48,111 nt of DNA, from positions 1 through 48,111 of the forward strand of contig JADFZT010000033.1 of NCBI GenBank assembly GCA_015232395.1. The letters are read 5' to 3'. How positions within the stretch are numbered: the first letter of the stretch is position 1; the number at the start of each line of letters is the position of its first letter. A program made the position numbers and the translations under genes. The stretch is from Magnetococcales bacterium (GTDB lineage Bacteria > Pseudomonadota > Magnetococcia > Magnetococcales > JADFZT01). This document shows, one piece after another, positions 17,717 to 27,169 of the stretch. The notes below the pieces were generated by a model. It had not been told where the DNA came from. It searched no databases and saw nothing but the letters and a program-made list of their open reading frames with translations.

Positions 17717-19093
17717 ATGAGCCGACTCCACCATGGATCAGGCTCCGGTCCGGTGGCCGTGGCTGGCTTGGGTCTGACGGGAGCTGCTTCGGTGCGGTTT
17801 TTGGCAGCCCTGGGGGTGCGGGTGCTGGCCTGTGATGAACATCCCCATCCTGCAGCCGCCAAGGGTTTGGGTCAGCTGCCGGGAGTGACTCTGAACTTGG
17901 GTCAGCTGCCAGCCGCTGCCATGGCCGATTGTGAAAGCGTGCTGTTGAGCCCGGGGATTCCCCGTCGTCATCCCGCCCTGGCGGAGGCCCTCTCCCGGGG
18001 GGTGCCGGTGATTAACGACATCGAATGGCTCTACACCTGGGTTAACGAACAGGTAGGGGAACGTCCCTTTATCGGCATTACCGGAACCAACGGTAAATCC
18101 ACCGTGACCACCCTGGTGGGACAGATGTTGAACGAGGCCGGGAAAAATTTTCAGGTAGGGGGCAACCTGGGAGAGGCGGCCCTCTCCCTGTGGGATCTCA
18201 AGGCCAAGGGGTATGTGCTGGAGCTTTCTTCGTTTCAGCTGGAGTCCATCGACCAGTTTCGAGCCCAGGTGGGGGTGTTGCTCAATCTGACGCCGGACCA
18301 TATGGATCGTTATGACAATCTGGCTGCCTATCTGGAGGCTAAAAAACGGATTTTTGAAAACCGGCAGGCTGGGGATTGGGGGGTTGTGAGTGGCGATGAT
18401 CCGGTGCTGCTGGGGCCACTGCTCAGGGAGTTGGAAAATGGTCCTGGAAGGTTGATGCCCTTTTCGATTCAACGGCCCATGCCGGGGGGAATCTCTGCCT
18501 TGGGGGAGCATCTCATCGATTTTCGCAACGGCAGGCCGGCCCCGCTCATGGATCTGACCCGCCTGCGTATGGTGGGGCGGCACAACAAGGCCAATGCGGC
18601 GGCAGCGACAGCGGTGGCTTTGACCCAAGGTGTCGCGCCCGAGGTGATCTCCCAGGTGTTGGAAACCTTTCCCGGGCTTCCCCACCGTATGGAATGGATC
18701 CGGACCCTGGACGGGGTGCCCTGGTACAACGACTCCAAGGGGACCAACGCCGGAGCCGTGGCCCAATCCCTGAGTTCTCTGACGGGGCGGGTGATTCTCA
18801 TCGCCGGGGGGCGGGACAAAAAAGGCGATTTTGCCATGCTGGCCCCCCTGGTGCGCCAACATGCCGAGGCGGTCATCCTGATGGGTGAGGCTGCTGGAGC
18901 CATGGAAAAGGCCTTTGCGGGGCTGGCTCGAATCGAAAAAGTCGGGGGGATGGCCGAGGCGGTGGAGATGGCCCGGGATCTGGCTGAGCCGGGGTGTGCG
19001 GTGTTGCTCTCTCCGGCTTGTGCCTCGTTTGACCAGTTTGACAGTTTTGAGCATCGGGGGGATGTTTTTCGGGAGGCGGTCCATGCACTCTAA
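17717..19093 (+). CDS. murD: UDP-MurNAc-L-alanine:D-glutamate ligase MurD
   Basis: The cytoplasmic Mur ligase that adds D-Glu to UDP-MurNAc-L-Ala. The N-terminal Rossmann-like VAVAGLGLTGAASVRFL binds the UDP moiety. The ATP loop is GTNGKSTVTTLVG, followed by LELSSFQLE, NLTPDHMDRY, HNKANAAAA and the C-terminal NDSKGTNAGA and SPACASFDQF motifs. The ATG at 17717, with AGAGG 8 bp upstream, is preferred over a TTG at 17687. It overlaps ftsW by 11 bp. Confidence 0.95.
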   Translation: MSRLHHGSGSGPVAVAGLGLTGAASVRFLAALGVRVLACDEHPHPAAAKGLGQLPGVTLNLGQLPAAAMADCESVLLSPGIPRRHPALAEALSRGVPVINDIEWLYTWVNEQVGERPFIGITGTNGKSTVTTLVGQMLNEAGKNFQVGGNLGEAALSLWDLKAKGYVLELSSFQLESIDQFRAQVGVLLNLTPDHMDRYDNLAAYLEAKKRIFENRQAGDWGVVSGDDPVLLGPLLRELENGPGRLMPFSIQRPMPGGISALGEHLIDFRNGRPAPLMDLTRLRMVGRHNKANAAAATAVALTQGVAPEVISQVLETFPGLPHRMEWIRTLDGVPWYNDSKGTNAGAVAQSLSSLTGRVILIAGGRDKKGDFAMLAPLVRQHAEAVILMGEAAGAMEKAFAGLARIEKVGGMAEAVEMARDLAEPGCAVLLSPACASFDQFDSFEHRGDVFREAVHAL

Positions 19094-20225
19094 AAAGGGG
19101 CGGGGGAAAAAAGACGAGAGCCAGGCGCCGGGCATCGACATGTGGTTGGCGGGGACCGCTTTTGCCCTTTTGATCATCGGCTTGGTGATGGTCTATTCCG
19201 CCTCTTCACCGGTGGCCCAGAAAAATTTTGGCAATCCGACCCACTATGCTCTGCGCAATGGGGTGTTTGCCCTCTTGGGAATGGTCGTGCTGGCGGTGGC
19301 GAGTCGCCTGCCGATGCACCTCATTCGCACTTTGGGCCGTTACGGATTCGCGATTACCCTGTTTCTTTTGCTTCTGGTGTTGGTGCCGGGGCTGGGGATG
19401 GAAGGTGGTGGGGCCAGGCGGTGGCTGAATCTGGGATTTTTTACCATGCAGCCTTCAGAGCCCTTCAAGGTGATGCTGGTGCTCTACATGGCCCATCAGT
19501 TGAGTGATGATCTGGGGCGGGTTCACCGAATTCGCCAGGGGTTGTTTCCCATTATGCTGGTCTATGGCCTGTCGGTGACGCTGCTTCTGGCGGAGCCGGA
19601 CTTTGGCAGCGTGTTGATCAGCGGCATGGTGCTCTTTGGTATGATCTTCATCGCCGGGATACCCTTTGCCTGGATTACCGGGCTGATTTTGGTCGCCATT
19701 CCTCTGGCCGCCGCCGGGATCATGATGGCCCCTTATCGGTTTCGTCGGGTGACGTCGTTTTTGGATCCATGGGACGATCCTTCCAACAGCGACTTTCAGC
19801 TGGTCCAGTCCCTGCTCTCCTTTGGTAACGGTGGACTGCACGGCACCGGCCTGGGGCAGGGACAGCAGAAGCAGTTTTATCTGCCGGAGTCCCATACCGA
19901 CTTTATCTTTGCGGTGATTGGTGAAGAGTTGGGGCTTTTTTGGGTATTGACGATCATTCTGCTGTTTGCGGTGCTTATCTGGCGCGCCTTCAATATTGCC
20001 CGCAAGGCCACCGACCCCTTCGTGCGGTTGGGAGCGGGGGGGCTCACCATGCTGATCGGCTCCCAGGCCTTGGCCAATATGGGGGTGGTGATGGGGCTGC
20101 TGCCACCCAAGGGATTGACTTTACCCTTGGTGAGCTATGGGGGTAGCTCCCTGATTATCACCATGGGTGCGGTTGGGCTCCTGCTGGCCTTTTCCCGGAC
20201 AGTGGCGGAGGAAGAAAAATGGTAA
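19083..20225 (+). CDS. ftsW: Lipid II polymerase / division protein FtsW
   Basis: A SEDS-family glycosyltransferase that polymerises septal peptidoglycan together with FtsI. It has about ten membrane helices over 380 residues. Family signatures are MVYSASS near the start, GGGARRWLNLGFFTMQPSE, the loop HTDFIFAVIGEELG and the C-terminal PLVSYGGSS. The ATG at 19083 inside the end of murD gives a normal cytoplasmic tail (MHSKKGRGKKDES); the frame continues upstream within murD but that part is not FtsW-like. The gene precedes murG by 22 bp. Confidence 0.95.
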   Translation: MHSKKGRGKKDESQAPGIDMWLAGTAFALLIIGLVMVYSASSPVAQKNFGNPTHYALRNGVFALLGMVVLAVASRLPMHLIRTLGRYGFAITLFLLLLVLVPGLGMEGGGARRWLNLGFFTMQPSEPFKVMLVLYMAHQLSDDLGRVHRIRQGLFPIMLVYGLSVTLLLAEPDFGSVLISGMVLFGMIFIAGIPFAWITGLILVAIPLAAAGIMMAPYRFRRVTSFLDPWDDPSNSDFQLVQSLLSFGNGGLHGTGLGQGQQKQFYLPESHTDFIFAVIGEELGLFWVLTIILLFAVLIWRAFNIARKATDPFVRLGAGGLTMLIGSQALANMGVVMGLLPPKGLTLPLVSYGGSSLIITMGAVGLLLAFSRTVAEEEKW

Positions 20226-20247
20226 AGCTGATCAGGGAGTCAGACGC

Positions 20248-21402
20248 GTGACCACGGAATCCGGGGAGTTGGCCTTGAAAGGGAAGGGGCCGCGGCTGTT
20301 GATTGCCGGGGGTGGCACTGGCGGCCATCTTTTTCCTGCACTGGCCGTGGCCGAGGCGTGGGAGGCGGATGGCGGCGAGGTGCTTTTTGTGGGCACCCGG
20401 GAGGGGCTTGAATATCGCCTTTTGCCGCGATTGAACAAACATCTGGAAACCCTCAAAGTGGGGCGAATCAAGGGGGCGGGGCTTAAGGGGCGTCTGCTGA
20501 CTTTGCTGGGGTTGCCGTTGGCCTTGTGGAGCGCGATCACCATTGTGCGGCGGTTTAAACCGGTAGCGGTGTTGGGGATGGGTGGTTTTGCTTCTGCACC
20601 AGCGGTGGCAGCGGCGTGGCTTTTGAGAATCCCCACCGCACTGCACGAGCAAAATGCCTGGCCGGGACTTACCAACCGTTGGTTGGGGCGATTTGTAAAG
20701 CGGGTTTTTATCAGTTTTCCCGATGCGGCTTTGGCCTTCATAGGGTGTGATACCCAGGTTTCCGGCAACCCGGTACGGGCTCAGTTTCGCCAATCCCGGG
20801 AGGAGGGGCGCTCACTGACGGCAGAGGGAGGGGATGACGCCTTCAAGCTGTTGGTGTTTGGAGGGAGTCAGGGGGCGTCGATCTTTGGCCAGGTGGTGCC
20901 GGAGGCGTTGGCCGCCCTGAAAAAAACGGGGGAGATTCCCTTAAAAATAAAGCACCAGGCCCGCAAAGAGGATGTAGAGGCGCTCAAAGGGTTTTATCAA
21001 CGGGAGGAAATTGAGGCGGAGGTGTTGCCTTTTATCGAAGATATGGCGGGCAGCTATCGGCAGGCGGATCTGGTGATCTGTCGAGCTGGTGCCACCACCA
21101 TTGCCGAACTGGCAGCCATGGGTCAGGCCGCATTGCTGATTCCCTATCCTTGGGCGGCTGACGATCATCAGACTGCCAACGCCTTGGCTTTGGCTTCCCC
21201 GGGGGGTGCCTGGGTCTGCCCCCAGGATGATTTTAGCCCTGGATGGTTGCGGGATTTTTTGCTGGAACGCCATAACGATCCCAAAGGGCTTGAGCTAACT
21301 GGGGCGATGGCGCGCAAACTCGATAATCCCCATGCGGCCCGGGAGATCGTTCAAGAACTTCGAGGGCTTGCCGGGGAAAGTTTTGTCACGCCGGTGGCAT
21401 GA
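20248..21402 (+). CDS. murG: UDP-GlcNAc:lipid I GlcNAc transferase MurG
   Basis: The peripheral membrane GT-B glycosyltransferase that makes lipid II from lipid I. The N-terminal lipid-binding loop AGGGTGGHLFPALAVAE, the HEQNAWPGLTNR motif and the C-terminal nucleotide-sugar site (VFGGSQGA, CRAGATTIAELA, PYPWAADDHQTANA) are present. The start is GTG at 20248 with AGGGAG 8 bp before it; the frame is open back into ftsW but the normal protein begins here. The stop codon TGA lies at the front of a 22-bp repeat. Confidence 0.95.
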   Translation: MTTESGELALKGKGPRLLIAGGGTGGHLFPALAVAEAWEADGGEVLFVGTREGLEYRLLPRLNKHLETLKVGRIKGAGLKGRLLTLLGLPLALWSAITIVRRFKPVAVLGMGGFASAPAVAAAWLLRIPTALHEQNAWPGLTNRWLGRFVKRVFISFPDAALAFIGCDTQVSGNPVRAQFRQSREEGRSLTAEGGDDAFKLLVFGGSQGASIFGQVVPEALAALKKTGEIPLKIKHQARKEDVEALKGFYQREEIEAEVLPFIEDMAGSYRQADLVICRAGATTIAELAAMGQAALLIPYPWAADDHQTANALALASPGGAWVCPQDDFSPGWLRDFLLERHNDPKGLELTGAMARKLDNPHAAREIVQELRGLAGESFVTPVA

Positions 21403-21442
21403 GTTGGCGGATCGGGTGGTATGAGCTGACGGATTTGCCGGG
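21399..21442. repeat. 22-bp imperfect direct repeat starting on the murG stop codon
   Basis: ATGAGTTGGCGGATCGGGT at 21399 and ATGAGCTGACGGATTTGCCG at 21421 are related copies 22 bp apart. The murG TGA (21400-21402) lies in the first copy. A weaker third piece, TTGGATCGGGTGTGTTGG, begins near 21459. The remainder of the 222-bp murG-murC gap shows nothing clear. Confidence 0.55.
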
Positions 21443-21624
21443 TTGGGATTGGGCTTGTTGGATCGGGTGTGTTGGACCTGTCGGAGAGCTGCTTTGGATT
21501 GGGCGAGGCTCAATCGAAGGTGTGGCAGAGTAGACGGGATTTTTCAGCGGTGTGGTGCCGTGGAGTTCCATGAAAAGCCGGTTGGGAAAGAGTATGATGA
21601 AACTTTCCTGACTATTGAGGGGAT

Positions 21625-23034
21625 ATGTATAAAAAAATTCAAAAGCTGCACTTCGTCGGTATCGGCGGCATCGGCATGAGCGGTATCGCCGAGGTGCTCC
21701 TCAATATGGGCTATCTCATTTCCGGCTCGGACTTGGGGCTCAACGCCACCATCGAACGGCTCAAGGTGCTGGGGGCTGAGATCCATCAGGGTCACGATCC
21801 GGAGCGGGTCGAGGGGGTGGATGCCGTGGTCTACTCCGCCGCTATCGCCCGGGACAACCCCGAAATTCAGGCGGCTCGCCGCTTGCGCATTCCGGTGGTG
21901 CCCAGAGCGGAAATGTTGGCGGAGCTGATGCGGCTCAAATATTCCATCGCCATTGCGGGCACCCACGGTAAAACCACCACCACCTCCATCATTGCCACCC
22001 TTTTGGAGCAGGCCCGGATGGATCCGACGGTGGTCAACGGCGGCATTGTCAAAGCCTTGGGCTCCAATGCCCGGCTGGGACGGGGAGATTTTTTGGTCAC
22101 CGAGGCGGATGAGAGCGACGGTTCTTTTTTGAAGCTTTCGCCCACCATTGCCGTCATCACCAACATCGATCCGGAGCACATGGAGCACTACGGCAACTTT
22201 GCGGCGGTGCGCCGGGCGTTTCGGGGGTTTGCGGAAAAAGTCCCTTTTTACGGCGCAGCCGTCCTCTGCCGGGATCATCCGGAAGTGGCAGCTCTGGGGC
22301 GTCTTCTCGGGGATAAACGGGTCATCACCTATGGCCTGCAACCGGGAGCGGACTACCAGGCGGTGGATGTGCGCCAGGATGGCCTGCGGGTCTGCTTCAA
22401 TGTGCTCCATACCGATCCGGGGGGAGAGGAGATTCGGGATTTGGGCGAGGTTTCCATCACGCTGCCCGGTCACCACAACGTCGCCAACACCCTGGCCGCC
22501 ATCGCGGTCGCCCGGGAGTTGGAAATCGCTTGGGAGGAGATCGGCACGGCCCTTTCCGGCTTTGAGGGGGTGCAGCGCCGCTTTGATCTGCTGTTGGATA
22601 CCCGGGAGCGGGTGGTGATCGATGACTATGCCCATCATCCCACCGAAATTCGGGCGACCCTGGCCGCTACCCGTGGCGGTTTTGGTCGGGAGAGACGCCT
22701 GGTGGCGGTCTTTCAGCCCCACCGCTATAGCCGGGTGAGTGATCTGCTGGATGATTTTTGCGCCTCTTTCGGGGAGGCGGATCTGGTGTTGGTAGACAAG
22801 ATCTATCCGGCGGGAGAGCAGCCCACCGCTGAACTGATGGGTAGTCGGGGACAGGCCAGGCTGGTGGAAGGCATTCAAGAGCAGAGCCGCACCCAGGCCA
22901 TGGCTCTGCCCAACGGTCCCAAGTGGCAGCAAAAATTGGACGCATTGGCCGAGCCTGGAGATGTGATGGCTTTTCTCGGTGCTGGAGACATTACCCATCG
23001 GGCCAGAGCCTTTGGTGCGGCGTCGAAGTCGTGA
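21625..23034 (+). CDS. murC: UDP-MurNAc:L-alanine ligase MurC
   Basis: The cytoplasmic ligase that adds the first amino acid to UDP-MurNAc. The N-terminal GIGGIGMSGIAEVL, the ATP loop GTHGKTTTTS (from residue 112), EADESDGSFL, NIDPEHMEHY, GHHNVANTLAAIA and DDYAHHPTEI are all as in the family. AGGGGAT directly precedes the ATG. It is followed by murB after a 70-bp gap. Confidence 0.96.
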   Translation: MYKKIQKLHFVGIGGIGMSGIAEVLLNMGYLISGSDLGLNATIERLKVLGAEIHQGHDPERVEGVDAVVYSAAIARDNPEIQAARRLRIPVVPRAEMLAELMRLKYSIAIAGTHGKTTTTSIIATLLEQARMDPTVVNGGIVKALGSNARLGRGDFLVTEADESDGSFLKLSPTIAVITNIDPEHMEHYGNFAAVRRAFRGFAEKVPFYGAAVLCRDHPEVAALGRLLGDKRVITYGLQPGADYQAVDVRQDGLRVCFNVLHTDPGGEEIRDLGEVSITLPGHHNVANTLAAIAVARELEIAWEEIGTALSGFEGVQRRFDLLLDTRERVVIDDYAHHPTEIRATLAATRGGFGRERRLVAVFQPHRYSRVSDLLDDFCASFGEADLVLVDKIYPAGEQPTAELMGSRGQARLVEGIQEQSRTQAMALPNGPKWQQKLDALAEPGDVMAFLGAGDITHRARAFGAASKS

Positions 23035-23104
23035 GGATGAGGTTTGGGAGGAGTGGGGCCGTGGGGTGGTCAGATCACTGGGGGGGAGGGGCTGCTGAAA
23101 GATC

Positions 23105-24055
23105 ATGAGTGGTTCATTTCCCATCAGCGGGCTTTTGGGGCGGGTGGAGGAGCAGGTTCCCCTCGCTTCGCGCACCACCTGGCGCATTGGTGGGCCTGCC
23201 CGGTGGTTGATTTTTCCGGCAGGGGTGGCGGATCTGGCCCGGCTTTTGGCTGGGTGGCCCCGGGAAGTGCCTCTTTTGGTTTTGGGCGGCGGCTCCAATC
23301 TCTTGTTGGATGATCGGGGCTTTGGCGGCGGGGTGGTCGCACTCACCCAGGGGTTATGTAAAATTCAGGTGGTGGCAGAGGCTGAATCCACAGTCACCTT
23401 GGAGGCTCAAGCTGGGCTTTCCACCCGCGCATTGGCCCATTATGCCCGACGCCAGGGGTTGGCGGGGGTCGAATTTTTGGGCGGCATTCCAGGCACTCTT
23501 GGCGGGGCTTTGCGAATGAATGCCGGGGCTTATGGACAACAGATGCGGGATGTCCTGGTGGAGGCCTTGCTGCTGACTGCCCAGGGAGAGCGGATAGCCA
23601 TGACCTCGGAAGAGCTGGCGTTGGGGTATCGGCAGAGCCGGATTCCGGAGGGGGCCATTTTTGTTTCCGCCCGCTTGCGTCTCACTCGGGATCATCCCGG
23701 GGAGATATTGCAGCGGATGCGCCGGATCAACCAGTTGCGCACAAAGAGTCAGCCTTTGGAACATCCCTCGGCGGGAAGCACCTTTAAAAACCCGCCACAA
23801 GGAGCCAAAACGTGGCAGTTGATTGATGCCGCCGGGATGCGGGGTGTGGCGATTGGTGGGGCGCAAGTATCAGAAAAGCATAGTAATTTTTTAATCAATC
23901 GACACAAGGCCACCTCCCGGGAGATGGTTGGACTGATCGAACAGGTCCAGGAGCGGGTGGCCAAGACCAGCGGGGTCACGCTTCAGCTGGAGGTGGGTGT
24001 GCTGGATGATCGGGGGCGACTGATTTCAGGTGATCGGCCTCTGGTGGCCGCCTGA
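23105..24055 (+). CDS. murB: UDP-N-acetylenolpyruvoylglucosamine reductase MurB
   Basis: The FAD- and NADPH-dependent enzyme that reduces enolpyruvyl-UDP-GlcNAc to UDP-MurNAc. The FAD site is LVLGGGSNLLL and GIPGTLGGALRMNAGAYG. The proton-donating serine lies in PSAGSTFKNP, a form typical of the shorter type II enzymes, and 316 residues fits that class. A conserved GAQVSEKHSNFLIN and a C-terminal glutamate region follow. The ribosome site is weak (GAAAGA). It sits between murC and ddl as in many proteobacteria. Confidence 0.95.
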   Translation: MSGSFPISGLLGRVEEQVPLASRTTWRIGGPARWLIFPAGVADLARLLAGWPREVPLLVLGGGSNLLLDDRGFGGGVVALTQGLCKIQVVAEAESTVTLEAQAGLSTRALAHYARRQGLAGVEFLGGIPGTLGGALRMNAGAYGQQMRDVLVEALLLTAQGERIAMTSEELALGYRQSRIPEGAIFVSARLRLTRDHPGEILQRMRRINQLRTKSQPLEHPSAGSTFKNPPQGAKTWQLIDAAGMRGVAIGGAQVSEKHSNFLINRHKATSREMVGLIEQVQERVAKTSGVTLQLEVGVLDDRGRLISGDRPLVAA

Positions 24056-24147
24056 GGAGAAGAATAAAAAAAACAGGTGGGTGACAGGGATACCAAACAA
24101 CCCGGTTGGCTGGTAGCGGACCGGGTTTGAGTAAAGGGGAGCGGGAT

Positions 24148-25125
24148 ATGAGCTCGACATACGGCAAAATCGGCCTTCTGATGGGAGGGCCTTCAGCAGA
24201 ACGGCAGGTCAGTCTGAAAAGTGGCCGGGCGATGGCTGGGGCCTTGAAGCGTCGTGGTCATGAAGTTGTCGAGATGGATGTCACCTCGGGCCGGGGGCTG
24301 TGTGAGGAGTTGATCCGTTCCGGAATCGAGCGGGCGGTGTTGGCACTCCATGGTCCGTTTGGGGAAGATGGGGGGATTCAGGGGCTGTTGGAGTGGCTGC
24401 GGGTGCCCTATACCGGCTCCGGTATCGCCTCTTCGGCGCTGTGCATGAATAAAGCCCTGAGCAAGCGGGTATTTCGGGATGGCGGGCTCAATACCCCCGA
24501 TTGGTGGGAGCTGAATGGCCCGGCCAACGGCGACCGGGATCCAGCCATGATCGAAAAGCTGGATCGTGGGGATGTTTTTTTCGTCAAACCCCTCTGCTCC
24601 GGCTCCAGTGTGGGGATTGCCCGGATTACCAGTCGTGGCGAGTTGGAAAGGGGGCTGCGTGAGGCTGCCCTGGATCCGGACGGTGTACCTATGGAAGCGG
24701 CGCCGATTCTGGTGGAGCGGGAAATTCGGGGGGTGGAAGTGACTCTGACGATTCTTGATGGCGAGCCCCTGCCCCTGATCGAAATCCGCCCGGAGCATGG
24801 CTTTTACGACTATGTCAATAAATATACCAGCGGCAAAACCCAATATCTCACCCCCCCTCCCAGCCTTTCGCCGGAAGCGGTGAAGCGGGCTGAAAAGGCG
24901 GGTCTGCGGGCGGGGGAGCTGTTGGGATGTCGGGGGTTTTTTCGGGTGGATATGATTCTCGACTCCAGTGATGTTCCCTGGATTTTGGAGGTCAACACCA
25001 TTCCGGGGATGACCGAGTTGAGCTTGGGGCCCCAGGCTGCGAAGGCGGCGGGGATCTCTTTCGAAGAGTTGGTGGAGCGTATTTTGGAGGGGGCCTCTCT
25101 GGAGTTATGTGGCGCAACCTCTTAA
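24148..25125 (+). CDS. ddl: D-alanine-D-alanine ligase
   Basis: An ATP-grasp enzyme that joins two D-Ala for use by MurF. Signatures are LMGGPSAERQVSLKSG at the start, ALHGPFGEDGGIQG, PYTGSGIASSALCMNK, KPLCSGSSVGI and EVNTIPGMTELS near the end. The ATG at 24148 has GGGGAG 6 bp upstream and fits the family; an earlier ATG at 24106 would add 14 unrelated residues. Its end overlaps the start of ftsQ by 19 bp. Confidence 0.95.
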   Translation: MSSTYGKIGLLMGGPSAERQVSLKSGRAMAGALKRRGHEVVEMDVTSGRGLCEELIRSGIERAVLALHGPFGEDGGIQGLLEWLRVPYTGSGIASSALCMNKALSKRVFRDGGLNTPDWWELNGPANGDRDPAMIEKLDRGDVFFVKPLCSGSSVGIARITSRGELERGLREAALDPDGVPMEAAPILVEREIRGVEVTLTILDGEPLPLIEIRPEHGFYDYVNKYTSGKTQYLTPPPSLSPEAVKRAEKAGLRAGELLGCRGFFRVDMILDSSDVPWILEVNTIPGMTELSLGPQAAKAAGISFEELVERILEGASLELCGATS

Positions 25126-25799
25126 AAAAATCGATCCTCCTGGCGCTGGTCGGCATCTGCCTGCTCATCGGCTATGAGGCGCGCAAACCGGGGCGGCTGC
25201 CTTTTCAGGAGTTGCGTCTTTTGGGGGCGGACAACAGCCCCATTGAGCAAGTGGTCACCACCATGGAGATCCGCAAGGGCACCAACATGCTGCGGATCGA
25301 GCCTCAGACGGTCAGAGAGCGTCTCATTGAGCTGCCTTGGGTGCGGGATGCCCGGGTAAGCCGGCAGTTTCCGGATATTTTGGAGGTGGAACTGCTTGAA
25401 AAAGTAGCGGTAGCCACTTCTCGTGAGGGAGAGAAGTTGTTTTTGGTCGACGAATATGGCCTATTCATCAAGCCCCTGGAATCCCACGAGCGACCGATAC
25501 TGCCGGTAGTGACCACCCTGGTGGATGAAAAAAAGCGTTCTGAACGGATTGTGGAGCTGATGAATCTGTTGGGAGAACACGAATGGTTGAAGGTTCGACT
25601 TTCAGAAGCGGTGGGGCTTCCGGGGCATCGATGGGCGCTCTATACCCGTCAGGGAATCAAGCTACTTTTGTCACAAATGCCCCAACAGGAACTTCACCTG
25701 TTGAGGCTGCTGCAGAAACGCTTCAAAATACTGGATAGACAGGTCCGACAAGTGGACCTGCGCATCGCGGGTGTGGCGGTGGTGCGACCCTTGAGCTAA
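25107..25799 (+). CDS. ftsQ: Cell division protein FtsQ
   Basis: A bitopic inner-membrane division protein with a short cytoplasmic start, one helix (about residues 8-22), a POTRA domain (about 35-105, including LPWVRDARVSRQFPDILEVEL) and the FtsQ/DivIB beta domain (VDEYGLFIKPL onwards). It recruits FtsL and FtsB to the septum. Overlap with ddl and position before ftsA are the standard arrangement. At 230 residues it is on the short side for the family. Confidence 0.93.
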   Translation: MWRNLLKKSILLALVGICLLIGYEARKPGRLPFQELRLLGADNSPIEQVVTTMEIRKGTNMLRIEPQTVRERLIELPWVRDARVSRQFPDILEVELLEKVAVATSREGEKLFLVDEYGLFIKPLESHERPILPVVTTLVDEKKRSERIVELMNLLGEHEWLKVRLSEAVGLPGHRWALYTRQGIKLLLSQMPQQELHLLRLLQKRFKILDRQVRQVDLRIAGVAVVRPLS

Positions 25800-25866
25800 A
25801 AGGTGCCGCCAAGATCACGCCTGACGCGAGATTTTTCGCTCATTTAGCAAACAGCTTGGATCAGAC

Positions 25867-27105
25867 ATGGCCAAACAGGACCAAAACCTGATTGTAGGAC
25901 TCGACATCGGAACCACCAAGATCTGCTGCATCGTTGCAGATCTGCAACCGGACGGACGCCTGGATGTAATCGGTGTGGGCACCCACCCTTCCCGGGGCTT
26001 GCGCAAGGGGGTGGTGATCGATATCGACTCCACCGTCGAAAGCATGCGCATGGCGGTGGAAGAGGCGGAGATGATGGCCGGGGTGGAGATCAACATGGTC
26101 TACGCCGGTATCGCCGGCGCCCACATCAAGAGTGGCAACTCCACCGGCGTGGTGGCCACCAAGGAGGGGGAAGTGGCTGCCGGGGACATCCAGCGGGTTT
26201 TGGATGCTGCCCGGGCACACCCCATCTCCATGGATCGGGAGATTCTCCACGTCATTGCCCAGGAGTACACCCTGGACGGCCAGGAGGGCATCAAGGAGCC
26301 CCTGGGGATGTCGGGGGTTCGTCTGGAGGCCCGGGTGCACATCGTCACCGGTGCCGTGGCCTCGGCGCAAAATATCATCAAATGCATCAACCGCTGTGGC
26401 CTGGATGCCGGAGATATCATCCTGGAGCAGCTGGCTTCGGCGGAGTCGGTTTTGTCGGCGGATGAACGGGAATTGGGGGTGTGTCTGCTGGATATTGGCG
26501 GCGGCACCACTGATATCGCCATCTTTGCCGACGGCCACATCAAACACACGGCAGTGCTCGCCATCGGTGGCGACCACATCACCAACGATATTGCCGTGGG
26601 GCTGCGCACGCCCACTCGGGAGGCGGAACAGCTGAAGCGCAAATATGGCTGTGCACTCTCCTCCATCGTCGATCCCGACGAAACCATCGAGGTGCCCAGC
26701 ATTGGAGATCGCAAGGCCCGCTCATTGGCCCGCCATATTCTGGCGGAAATCATCGAACCAAGGGTGGAAGAGCTTTACACCTTGATCAACCGGGAGATCG
26801 CCCGCTCCGGCTTTGAAGAGCAAATTGCCGCAGGCATCGTTCTCACTGGTGGATCATCTATCACCGAAGGTATGGCAGAATTGGCCGAGGAAGTTTTCAA
26901 CAAGCCGGTCAGGCGTGGTCCCCCCCAGGGTGTGGGTGGACTCACCGACGTGGTTTCCTCGCCGATTTTTGCCACAGCCGTCGGCCTGGTTCAGTTTGCC
27001 AGCCGTTTTGACAGGGAAACACCGCATCGTTTCACACCAGAGGAGGACAACGTTTTCAAAAAAGTGATGCAAAGGATGCGGGAGTGGTTAGGGGAATTTT
27101 TTTAA
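25867..27105 (+). CDS. ftsA: Cell division protein FtsA
   Basis: An actin-like ATPase that anchors FtsZ filaments to the membrane. It has the phosphate-1 motif VGLDIGTTKICCIVA, the inserted 1C domain (about residues 85-165), phosphate-2 LLDIGGGTTDIAIF and the adenosine motif VLTGGSS. The last 16 residues (FKKVMQRMREWLGEFF) form an amphipathic membrane-targeting helix. The ribosome site is weak. Its TAA stop begins a 23-bp tandem repeat. Confidence 0.96.
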   Translation: MAKQDQNLIVGLDIGTTKICCIVADLQPDGRLDVIGVGTHPSRGLRKGVVIDIDSTVESMRMAVEEAEMMAGVEINMVYAGIAGAHIKSGNSTGVVATKEGEVAAGDIQRVLDAARAHPISMDREILHVIAQEYTLDGQEGIKEPLGMSGVRLEARVHIVTGAVASAQNIIKCINRCGLDAGDIILEQLASAESVLSADERELGVCLLDIGGGTTDIAIFADGHIKHTAVLAIGGDHITNDIAVGLRTPTREAEQLKRKYGCALSSIVDPDETIEVPSIGDRKARSLARHILAEIIEPRVEELYTLINREIARSGFEEQIAAGIVLTGGSSITEGMAELAEEVFNKPVRRGPPQGVGGLTDVVSSPIFATAVGLVQFASRFDRETPHRFTPEEDNVFKKVMQRMREWLGEFF

Positions 27106-27148
27106 TGTCTCATCCGTGGGATCATTAATGTCTCATCCGTGGGGTCAT
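27103..27148. repeat. Tandem 23-bp duplication starting on the ftsA stop codon
   Basis: Two adjacent 23-bp copies, 27103-27125 and 27126-27148, begin TAATGTCTCATCCGTGGG and differ at a single base (A or G after that core). The first TAA is the ftsA stop. The duplication nearly fills the ftsA-ftsZ gap and moves the ftsZ ribosome site away from ftsA. Confidence 0.92.
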
Positions 27149-27169
27149 TGGTAAGGGGAAGGGTTAGGT

